Shown here: positions 24,539-30,939 of the stretch, piece by piece
Layout of the letters: the number at the start of each line of letters is the position of its first letter
Position numbering within the stretch: the first letter of the stretch is position 1
NCBI GenBank assembly: GCA_019423125.1
Contig: JAHZBZ010000005.1
Span: 1 to 64,000 of the forward strand
Length of the DNA: 64,000 bases
Reading direction: 5' to 3'
Origin: Bacillota bacterium
GTDB lineage: Bacteria; Bacillota; Clostridia; Christensenellales; Borkfalkiaceae
The notes under the pieces: generated by a model
Told to the model about the DNA's origin: nothing
The model's database searches: none
Seen by the model: only the letters and a program-made list of their open reading frames with translations
Position numbers and translations under genes: made by a program

Positions 24539-25262
24539 TTAATACCTCGCTTTTCGTATAATTTTGTCCGAGTTTCAGCCCTCGGATAGCCTTTTTCTTT
24601 TCGGGGTGAAGGTAGGAGTATTCCGTCTTGCTCCTCGTAACGCTTACCCCGTATTTTGCAAGATGAGCTATAAACTCGCTCTCGCAGGTTGCCGTGCGTT
24701 TTCCTTCTTCAATGACTTCCCGCAAATCTTCTTTCCAACTTGTTCCGCCTTTCAGAATGATATGCGTTTCTTCGGCAGTTCGTTTGTTTTTCGCCTGCTT
24801 CCGAAAATCCAATTCTGAAAACCCGAACTTTCTTCCGATTTCGTTCGCCATATCTTTTAGTTTGGTATATCTGCTTTCCGTAAACCGCAATTTTCTTCCT
24901 GTAAGCGGATGAACGGCATTGACAATGATATGAGCGTGAACGGTCTTTGTGTCCGTATGCGTTGCAATTACGCACTCACAATCGGGGAAGGCTTTTTCCG
25001 CATAGGCTTTGGCGTACTCTTGTACCATAGATGGATCGGCATGGTCTGCACGATCAGGAGAGAGTTTGAAATGGTAATACTTTCTCTCGTCGTAGTCCGT
25101 ATATTTCCCGAACCTCGCCGCCGTTTCTTTGAACTGAGCAGAATAGTCCTCGTCTATGAAAAGGTTTTGCACGTCGATATATTTCGCCTTATCCTTTCGG
25201 GTAATGTAACCGATTGCCATATCCGGCATGGCTTTGCCTGCTGTACCTTTCAAAAGCGGCAT
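24213..25262 (-). CDS. mobA: Relaxase, MobA/VirD2 family (MOBP type)
   Basis: A 349-residue nickase would cut and covalently hold one DNA strand at oriT. The relaxase domain covers about residues 1-230; the catalytic tyrosine is probably the Tyr in AIGYIT near residue 19, and the metal-binding histidine motif is HTDTKTVHAHIIVNAV. The C terminus is a low-complexity Gly/Asn/Arg tail. The ATG at 25262 was chosen (GAGGG 8 nt upstream) over an in-frame TTG 15 nt earlier; either way it abuts or overlaps the mobC stop. Confidence 0.88.
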   Translation of the reverse strand: MPLLKGTAGKAMPDMAIGYITRKDKAKYIDVQNLFIDEDYSAQFKETAARFGKYTDYDERKYYHFKLSPDRADHADPSMVQEYAKAYAEKAFPDCECVIATHTDTKTVHAHIIVNAVHPLTGRKLRFTESRYTKLKDMANEIGRKFGFSELDFRKQAKNKRTAEETHIILKGGTSWKEDLREVIEEGKRTATCESEFIAHLAKYGVSVTRSKTEYSYLHPEKKKAIRGLKLGQNYTKSEVLNVIEKHGNRTNGNTAYDVAGNERTGQTTYQNRFAQRSVGDIEREMQQIDRDAEQAHRGNAGGYGGDGVRSDNNRGQSGTGNQNGNRENRETQREHRNTSQKGGFDFCK

Positions 25263-25263
25263 T

Positions 25264-25602
25264 TCAGTTTCCCTCAATGGCGGAGAGCAATCCGCGGTAT
25301 GCTCTCTTGCACTCTGCCGCAGCCGACAAAATACTTTCCTTTTCGTCCGGATAAAAATAACAATTTCGCACCGCCTGATTTAAGTTGTTGCCTTGCCGTT
25401 TGAGTTCCTGCAATATCTCTCCGCCGTTTGAAATCACGATAACTGGTTTATCCGTCAACGCACTGATCAGAAATTCCGTTCGGTTTAATCCGCTCGATTT
25501 CACTTTTCCGTCAATAATTTTCCGCTCTTGTTCCGACACACGAAAGGAATAAGTGATCGGTCTTTTTCTCTTTACTTTCTTTTCGATAATTTTTCCCTCC
25601 AA
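25264..25602 (-). CDS. mobC: MobC relaxosome accessory protein
   Basis: The 112-residue protein has a basic N terminus (KKVKRKRPITYSFRVSEQE), a ribbon-helix-helix-like fold and the MobC C-terminal signature LKRQGNNLNQAVRN. MobC binds near oriT, helps strand opening and guides the relaxase. It is the first gene of the mob operon, and the candidate oriT lies just upstream. Confidence 0.88.
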   Translation of the reverse strand: MEGKIIEKKVKRKRPITYSFRVSEQERKIIDGKVKSSGLNRTEFLISALTDKPVIVISNGGEILQELKRQGNNLNQAVRNCYFYPDEKESILSAAAECKRAYRGLLSAIEGN

Positions 25603-25630
25603 AATTTTTTATTGTTCTTGCAAAGGGTAT

Positions 25631-25692
25631 TAGGGGAAAGCATTTCCCCTAACGAGGCGAGCGGAACGCTCGGCAAGTGGCTTGCCACTTGC
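25631..25692. other. Three-hairpin candidate oriT upstream of mobC
   Basis: Three perfect inverted repeats follow each other: TAGGGGAAA/TTTCCCCTA (25631-25651), CGAGCG/CGCTCG (25658-25672) and GCAAGTGG/CCACTTGC (25673-25692). They lie 29 nt upstream of mobC, where oriT of mob modules is normally found. No known nic sequence was recognised. Confidence 0.45.
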
Positions 25693-25800
25693 GTACCTCG
25701 CCATTACGAAAATCGGCAGTCTGCTCCGCTTGTGTAACACACTACGGAACAGACTGTTTTCGTCTGTTTTGCTTTCCGTTTTGTGTTTCCGATTGCCGTA

Positions 25801-25833
25801 TCATGGCGGTCTGATTGTTCTTTGTTTGTTCAT
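25801..25833 (-). CDS. Micro-ORF with a strong ribosome-binding site
   Basis: AAGGAGG lies 5 nt upstream of ATG at 25833, which opens a 10-residue peptide ending at TGA (25801-25803). The same frame is open for about 60 codons after that stop, so this may be a longer small gene broken by a stop. No function is assigned. The rest of the gap 25834-26285 shows no gene or clear signal. Confidence 0.3.
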   Translation of the reverse strand: MNKQRTIRPP

Positions 25834-26285
25834 ATCTTCCTCCTTATCCGATTTGCTTTTATCTTTACCCACGCCGAAAGGCGAGGGGTGCGATAACTAA
25901 AAAACGCGCAAAAAAGTCGCTGACAGCTTTTCGCGTATCACCGACCTTAACCGTATTTAGCAACTTCGCATTGCTCTATGGTGGTTAGCCATTCTATTGT
26001 GATGCCGACTGTTGAACAACGCTTTCACGCCCCGACATCGAAAATTGTACGCAAATAAAACCCATGATCGCGCGTCCAAAAATGCGAGATAAAACAGGCT
26101 CAACTCCATAAAAAGAGTACACTTAAAAAAGCCTTTCATCGCACATCTTTTTCAAGCAAAGAGAACGTCGGCTTTTTCGAAAAAATTGTACCACAAAAAA
26201 GCCCCTCATTGCCTGACGAAAAACAACAACCATATAAGGGCTTTACCGTTCAAAAATTTGTACGCTTACAAAGCCCATAACGGCT

Positions 26286-26451
26286 CGTCTTTCAGACGGC
26301 TCGGGTGCAGCGCAATACGCGCTGAAAACTTCGCGGAGCAATCCCGCTCCGCTGCGCAGATAATTCTGCGTCCCCTTTATAGGGGGAGAACAATGCCATA
26401 CGCACTTCAAAGTATGGAAAAGAGTACAGGCGACATCTACACCTGTACTCT
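26286..26451 (-). ncRNA. Putative structured RNA: six hairpins in series
   Basis: From the promoter at 26455-26483 the minus strand runs through six perfect hairpins: AGAGTACAGG/CCTGTACTCT (26421-26451), CCCC/GGGG (26372-26385), CGCAGA/TCTGCG (26355-26370), GCGGAGC/GCTCCGC (26333-26352), CAGCGC/GCGCTG (26308-26324) and CGTCT/AGACG (26286-26298). No convincing open frame with a ribosome-binding site fits. It could be a small RNA, a single-strand origin or a long leader of the mob operon. Confidence 0.5.
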
Positions 26452-26454
26452 TGC

Positions 26455-26483
26455 ATTATATCATATCTATTTCTGTTTGTCAA
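26455..26483 (-). promoter_or_regulatory. Perfect consensus promoter reading toward the mob operon
   Basis: On the minus strand TTGACA and TATAAT are separated by 17 nt. The predicted start lies within the first arm of the hairpin at 26421-26451, so that inverted repeat could also be an operator. Confidence 0.8.
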
Positions 26484-26511
26484 TAAAATACAAACATTTG
26501 TTCGCGTTTTA

Positions 26512-27882
26512 TCAAAATATGTCAATTGGACCGCCACCAGATGATTCACTTTGATTAAATATTCCGTTGTACAATTCCCTTATTTCAATGGAAGATACCG
26601 CTAATAAAGATTTCCCATTGGTCATATTTACTCCGATTATTTCCCCGTTCGAATTAAATACCGCTTCGCCGCGTGAATAGGAATTTGTGTCGCACGAATG
26701 ATGGAGAATCTTAGTTGAAGAAGATGCGCCAAACATTTTCATATAATTCGTTTTATCAATGCGGCAAGAGTGTACTTTTTCTTGCAATGAAATTACATAA
26801 TCGCCTTCATACGGGTAAGAATCATAAATTTTAGCGATAGAATACGTAGAAGATGATGTAAATGAGCCTATTGCGATCATAGCAGTTTTATGATATTGTA
26901 TACCTGCTATAGAATATCGTTTACCCAAATAATCGGTTATATACCACTCTTCGTAATCGTAATCCGTGTTTACGGAATTAAAAATAGTTTTATCCGTTAA
27001 GAAATAATTCGCAAATGCAGCCGATCTTACGATAATCCCTTTTCCGCTTACAGTTAATACGTTTTTTTCCTGTCCGAGCCAATTTTTATCATATCTTTTA
27101 CAAAATACTGATACGGTAGCCTTTTTTAAACTGTCCTTGAATTTGTCCTCAAACTCGTTATAATCAAATTCGTTGATTACTTTGATGCAGATCTGACGCG
27201 AGAGTGTGCTACCTTTCTTATTAAGCGGTCTTATTACCAACCATGTATCACCCACTTTTTTTGCCGTTACAGTATGATTCGTGATCTCAAGGATTGATGA
27301 ATTTCCGCAGCTGATTTCAACTTCTTCATCAGTATCTTCTGGTGTAACTGAATATTCTAACTCAAACGATTCCCCAACGAGCATCGTTCTGTCGTTGTTG
27401 GTTAAATCTATATATGTAATCGGATTCAATGAAGCATCCCCGCTTTTGGCAGGATCATCGTAAGATTTACCGCACCATGTTGCTTCAATGCTGTCTAGAT
27501 TTGTATAAATCTCATTGGAGATTTCTTTACGTATACTAATTTCTGTCCCCACAGCTACTTTCTTTTCCGTAGTGTTTTCTATTGTATCCAATACTTTCTT
27601 ATCGGCAGAAAGCAACTTTACGTTTAAAGAATACTCGATCAGAGCAACTTTACATTTGCCTATGATTTCTATCTCATAACTTTTGCCGCTCCCTTGATGC
27701 CCGTTAACACCGATGCTTGTAAGAACGTGCTTTTCAAAAGACGTTGCACTAAAGTATTTATCGCCAATGTCATATATTTTATTTTTTTCCGAATCACTCT
27801 CAAATAAACTACATGCCGAAAAAGCAAATATTATCACAGCCAAAAATATTGTACTTATAACCCGAATCGTCGTTTTTTTCAT
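26512..27882 (-). CDS. Lipoprotein with Ig-like and inactive trypsin-like domains
   Basis: The 456-residue protein has a signal peptide with lipobox FAFSACS (lipidated Cys at about 24), a beta-sandwich N-domain (about 45-150, ending IEATWCGKS), a BIG2-like Ig domain (about 158-242) and a C-terminal chymotrypsin/HtrA-like domain (about 255-445). In the last domain the serine motif GNSGGP is replaced: DTNSYSRGEAVFNSNGEIIG has Arg where the nucleophile should be, while the flanking FNSNGEIIGVN strand is kept. It is therefore probably a binding module on the cell surface rather than a protease. It is the last gene of the three-gene cargo operon. Confidence 0.75.
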   Translation of the reverse strand: MKKTTIRVISTIFLAVIIFAFSACSLFESDSEKNKIYDIGDKYFSATSFEKHVLTSIGVNGHQGSGKSYEIEIIGKCKVALIEYSLNVKLLSADKKVLDTIENTTEKKVAVGTEISIRKEISNEIYTNLDSIEATWCGKSYDDPAKSGDASLNPITYIDLTNNDRTMLVGESFELEYSVTPEDTDEEVEISCGNSSILEITNHTVTAKKVGDTWLVIRPLNKKGSTLSRQICIKVINEFDYNEFEDKFKDSLKKATVSVFCKRYDKNWLGQEKNVLTVSGKGIIVRSAAFANYFLTDKTIFNSVNTDYDYEEWYITDYLGKRYSIAGIQYHKTAMIAIGSFTSSSTYSIAKIYDSYPYEGDYVISLQEKVHSCRIDKTNYMKMFGASSSTKILHHSCDTNSYSRGEAVFNSNGEIIGVNMTNGKSLLAVSSIEIRELYNGIFNQSESSGGGPIDIF

Positions 27883-27946
27883 GATCCTTCTCCGCTTATC
27901 ATGGTAAAACTTTTTTAATTTATAGCGTCAATTTCTGTATTTCACA

Positions 27947-28396
27947 TTATAGACGCTTAATCAACCGTTCTCCATTGTATATACAATAAGTTATATCAGG
28001 TTTAATCGTCACGGTCATTGTTTCCCAACTTGGTGCATTTTTATCTTTTACAATATAATCCAAAGATAGGTGGTATTCGATATAATCTTCTCTTTCATAT
28101 ACTTCATCAATAAAATAATAGCCATAAGAAACATAAAAGTTGTTTTCTTCAGCAGCTCCGCTATCATATGTATCATTCGTATATCGAACGACAAAAGTTT
28201 TAGTAGAGTCGTTTATACTTTCATCGTAAAGCTCTATCGCCCATGAATGAACAAAATACTCACATCCAATATAATAAGTATAATATCCATTTATATCCGT
28301 ATCTCTCCAATCATCATTGTTACCGCAGGAAACAAAAAGGCTGCTAAATGTAAATACTAAAATGCTTATTAAACATATATGTCTGATTTTTTTCAT
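27947..28396 (-). CDS. Small lipoprotein of unknown function
   Basis: The 149-residue protein begins MKKIRHICLISILVF with lipobox LFVSC (Cys at about 24), so it is exported and lipidated. The mature part is acidic and rich in Tyr and Asp, with predicted beta strands and no known domain. The start at 28396 was chosen because it gives a complete signal peptide and follows CGAGGGAAAA; the frame is open 17 codons upstream. It lies between two other envelope proteins, 11 nt after the upstream gene. Confidence 0.72.
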   Translation of the reverse strand: MKKIRHICLISILVFTFSSLFVSCGNNDDWRDTDINGYYTYYIGCEYFVHSWAIELYDESINDSTKTFVVRYTNDTYDSGAAEENNFYVSYGYYFIDEVYEREDYIEYHLSLDYIVKDKNAPSWETMTVTIKPDITYCIYNGERLIKRL

Positions 28397-28407
28397 TTTT
28401 CCCTCGA

Positions 28408-28902
28408 TTAAGCAAAATAGGATACTGTGCCGCCTGTAACCGTCCATGACTCATACCGAGTTTTTAGTGCGACAGTTAAACTCATATCAAATAACGATAT
28501 TGAAAAACTTACCTGTGCGCTTTCTTTAACGTCACCCAACGACTTTTCAAATGACGTCAAAACATTTTTGTTCTCGTCTAAAAAGCTGATGGTGATTTCT
28601 AAATTATCAATGTCTATTTGCGGCATAACCGTGTATTTTGCGCCGAAACTGCTTAAATCCAAATCACTTTCGACTGTTATATCACTATTTCTTGCTGACC
28701 GACTTAAAAGGTGCGTGTTACCGTCTGAATTTCCTTGCGAAGTATTTGAATTGACTGTGCTTTTATATTCTGCACATTTGACCAATCCGAAAATTATTGC
28801 ACCAATAATTAAAAAAACGATTAAAAATTTAAGAAAACCGTGAGATTTCTTTCCTGTTGGTTCATTTATTTCGTTTTCGTTCAAATCATTTGTATCGTTC
28901 AT
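28408..28902 (-). CDS. Membrane-anchored beta-sandwich protein
   Basis: The 164-residue protein has a short acidic cytoplasmic start, one transmembrane segment (about residues 24-44, LKFLIVFLIIGAIIFGLV) and an outside domain (about 75-164). LEITISFLDENKNVLTSF in that domain resembles LNVKLLSADKKVLDTI in the lipoprotein at 26512, suggesting the same FxLYD-like beta-sandwich fold in both. It is the first gene of the cargo operon, 24 nt behind the terminator of the putative RNA. Confidence 0.68.
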   Translation of the reverse strand: MNDTNDLNENEINEPTGKKSHGFLKFLIVFLIIGAIIFGLVKCAEYKSTVNSNTSQGNSDGNTHLLSRSARNSDITVESDLDLSSFGAKYTVMPQIDIDNLEITISFLDENKNVLTSFEKSLGDVKESAQVSFSISLFDMSLTVALKTRYESWTVTGGTVSYFA

Positions 28903-28920
28903 CTCATTCCCTCACAAAGT

Positions 28921-29050
28921 AAAAAGTGCGCTCATTAAGAGCGCACGAAAAACGTATCTCTCAATGTCGCGACACATTTCCCAAAATCAGGTATAGAGCA
29001 TACGTTTTTACCGATTGCATGCCCTGATTTTGGATATTAAAAATGTGTCG
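28921..29050 (-). ncRNA. Putative pseudoknotted regulatory RNA with own promoter and terminator
   Basis: Read on the minus strand: a start near 29051, then a 21-bp stem made of CGACACATTT/AAATGTGTCG and CCAAAATCAGG/CCTGATTTTGG around a 31-nt loop (28970-29050). Next comes a single-stranded tract (28948-28957) that is a perfect 10-nt complement of the loop (29000-29009, AAAAACGTAT against ATACGTTTTT), then terminator GTGCGCTC/GAGCGCAC (28926-28946) and five T. The RNA would be about 125-130 nt. Read-through would enter the cargo operon at 28902, so it can be a free RNA, an attenuator or both. Confidence 0.6.
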
Positions 29051-29057
29051 CATTTAA

Positions 29058-29086
29058 ATTATACCATAGAGTTGATTAAAATACAA
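29058..29086 (-). promoter_or_regulatory. Promoter of the putative pseudoknotted RNA
   Basis: On the minus strand TTGTAT and TATAAT are separated by 17 nt. The predicted start coincides with the first base of the 21-bp stem. Confidence 0.7.
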
Positions 29087-29230
29087 GTGTATTTACGATA
29101 TAAAAAAAGAGTGATCGATTCCATTTTATCAACCAGAAAGTGCAATTCCTATTAAATTTTATTTTTGGTTTTTATTCCCTATGAGAATTGTCTTTTCTAT
29201 CCTGTACTTTGAGATTTACTTTGCTTTGTC

Positions 29231-29668
29231 TTACCGATCTCTGCCGACCAAACGATCGAGAGAGCAATCGAGATAATCCGCTAATATCCCCAAACTTGAT
29301 AAAAGCGGTTCTCTGCCTTTACGCCATTTGGCAAAATATGAACTTTTGATTCTTGTATCCTTAAAAATTTTGTAAGTTGACTTTCCTCTTTCCTTTATCA
29401 CCGTAGGCAGCCATTCCATAAAGGGCGGACACCCTTTGGGTACAAAATCTAAAACAACATCACTTCTGCCGCATAAGAAATCAAGCGAACAATTAAAGTA
29501 GTTCGCCACTTGTAACAGATTTGAATAGTATATATCTTTTTGAGGTAAACACCAACGACGAATAATTGTTGGTGCCACGCCCAACTTCTTACTTAATTTT
29601 TCGGCATTTAATCCGTTTTCCTGCATGAGTTCTATTAGCCTTTCGCTAAATCCTTTTAATACATCCAT
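29231..29668 (-). CDS. Regulator with two XRE-like helix-turn-helix domains
   Basis: The 145-residue protein has two HTH repeats, about residues 8-68 (LNAEKLSKKLGVAPTIIRRW ... YFNCSLDFLCGRSD) and about 85-143 (KSTYKIFKDTRIKSSYFAKW ... YLDCSLDRLVGRD). Each ends with the NCSLDxLxGR-type motif of clostridial XRE proteins. It probably represses the divergent promoter at 29715, where an inverted repeat of two 14-bp arms is found. No catalytic domain is present. Confidence 0.82.
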   Translation of the reverse strand: MDVLKGFSERLIELMQENGLNAEKLSKKLGVAPTIIRRWCLPQKDIYYSNLLQVANYFNCSLDFLCGRSDVVLDFVPKGCPPFMEWLPTVIKERGKSTYKIFKDTRIKSSYFAKWRKGREPLLSSLGILADYLDCSLDRLVGRDR

Positions 29669-29693
29669 AATGTTCTCCTATAAAAATATTATA

Positions 29694-29768
29694 GTACTTT
29701 CTTGCCCAATTTGCTTGATTTCGGCACAGTAGATATGATATAATTTAGAAAATCGGGCATACAAGTAC
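29694..29768. promoter_or_regulatory. Inverted operator arms around a divergent promoter
   Basis: GTACTTTCTTGCCC (29694-29707) and GGGCATACAAGTAC (29755-29768) form an inverted repeat of the type GTACTTnnnnGCCC. Between them lies a plus-strand promoter, TTGATT and TATAAT 18 nt apart (29715-29744), for the gene at 29794. The arrangement fits binding by the adjacent XRE regulator. Confidence 0.55.
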
Positions 29769-29793
29769 GATATTATTGTAAGGAGATTATGCA

Positions 29794-30192
29794 ATGAAGA
29801 AAATTGATTTGGATTTTGTGAAAGACGGGTACACGTCGGAACAAGAACTTTTTGCGTGGGAGTTGATGTGCGGAGATAAGTTTGAGGATTTTATAAAAAC
29901 ACCCAAGCAAAAACGAAAGGTCGAAGAATACACAAAGTATTTGGCGATCAGCATTGTGTTTCATTTCAAGAGAATTTTTCTGCGCCTCTTGGGAGACGGC
30001 GAATCCAGATTGAATGAAATCCTCGCCTGTTTGACCACGGAAGGAAAGAAACTCTGCGTAGTAGATGAATGGCTTATGGAAGCCATTGACCATATTCCCG
30101 ATCAGGAATTAAAAACGATCAGTCTGAATCATTGGAATGATATAAAGAGCAAGTTTGACGCAAACGAATTTGATTTGACAAAATTATTCTAA
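29794..30192 (+). CDS. Hypothetical protein of the mobile element
   Basis: The 132-residue, mostly helical and charged protein (MKKIDLDFVKDGYTSEQELF ... DANEFDLTKLF) has no recognised domain and no signal or membrane segment, so it is cytosolic. AAGGAG lies 11 nt upstream of the ATG. It is divergent from the double-HTH regulator and 18 nt ahead of a single-HTH gene, which suggests a regulatory or element-maintenance role. Confidence 0.65.
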   Translation: MKKIDLDFVKDGYTSEQELFAWELMCGDKFEDFIKTPKQKRKVEEYTKYLAISIVFHFKRIFLRLLGDGESRLNEILACLTTEGKKLCVVDEWLMEAIDHIPDQELKTISLNHWNDIKSKFDANEFDLTKLF

Positions 30193-30210
30193 TCGAAAGA
30201 GGTTATTACA

Positions 30211-30453
30211 ATGGAGAAGAAACACTATATAGACATGGAACTTGTGAAAAAGTTGATGCAAGAAAAGAATATCAACGTACAGACAATGGCAAACTCTGTG
30301 GGCTTGACGCCAAAAACGTTGAAAAAATATTTAGACGGAGCAGACCAAAGCCATTCAACGGTAAACTTGCTTTTTCGATTGGCAAAAGCATTGGATGTTC
30401 CGATGACGCACCTGATACATAAAGATTACACGATAATGCAGAAAAAGAATTGA
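30211..30453 (+). CDS. Small XRE-family regulator
   Basis: The 80-residue protein is essentially one helix-turn-helix domain: LVKKLMQEKNINVQTMANSV, then GLTPKTLKKYLDG and LLFRLAKALDVPMTHLI. AGAGG precedes the ATG. It lies in the plus-strand regulatory row between the unknown gene at 29794 and the regulator at 30509. Confidence 0.8.
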   Translation: MEKKHYIDMELVKKLMQEKNINVQTMANSVGLTPKTLKKYLDGADQSHSTVNLLFRLAKALDVPMTHLIHKDYTIMQKKN

Positions 30454-30478
30454 CAATCATGCAGATATAGTGTAATAT
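30450..30478 (+). promoter_or_regulatory. Promoter of the regulator at 30509
   Basis: TTGACA and TAATAT are separated by 17 nt. The -35 box overlaps the stop codon of the preceding gene. Confidence 0.6.
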
Positions 30479-30508
30479 AAAAGGCGAAAATTGTATGTGA
30501 GGTGCTTT

Positions 30509-30871
30509 ATGGCAAAAACAATCGTAGCCGAAAGAATGAAAACTTTAAGAGAAGGCATACACTTATCGCAAGCAAAGCTCGCTGCCAAGTTAGGCGTAGA
30601 TCAGCCCGCCGTATTCCGATACGAAAACGGGCTGACCTTTCCTTCCTATGCAGTGTTAATACAGTATGCCGACTTTTTCGATGTTTCGCTCGATTATTTG
30701 TTCGGAAGAACGGATAATCCACAAGGGAAATTATACGATTTTCAGCCCAAGATATTGGCTGATAACGCACAAATGCAGGAGTTCATCGAAATGTGTTTCG
30801 ATCCGAACTCTCCTACCAATGCAAAGCTGAAGGAGTCCATTTTGAAATTATTGCAGGAAAACCAAAAATAA
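30509..30871 (+). CDS. XRE-family transcriptional regulator
   Basis: The 120-residue protein has an N-terminal HTH_3 domain: MKTLREGIHLSQAKLAAKLG, VDQPAVFRYENGLTFPSY and FFDVSLDYLFGRTDNP. A short C-terminal helical part (about 75-120) follows. The ATG at 30509 follows GAGGTG and gives the usual N terminus; an upstream ATG at 30491 would overlap this ribosome-binding site. It likely controls the recombinase gene downstream. Confidence 0.85.
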   Translation: MAKTIVAERMKTLREGIHLSQAKLAAKLGVDQPAVFRYENGLTFPSYAVLIQYADFFDVSLDYLFGRTDNPQGKLYDFQPKILADNAQMQEFIEMCFDPNSPTNAKLKESILKLLQENQK

Positions 30872-30939
30872 TTTTTATATATGACTATATCTGTCAAGTT
30901 TTCTATGGTATAATGCACACAAAAAAAGGGAGATAAAGG

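Noticed and set aside
26292..26549. 85-codon minus-strand frame over the hairpin series
   Set aside because: Its start lies upstream of the promoter, no ribosome-binding site is seen and the translation shows no fold.
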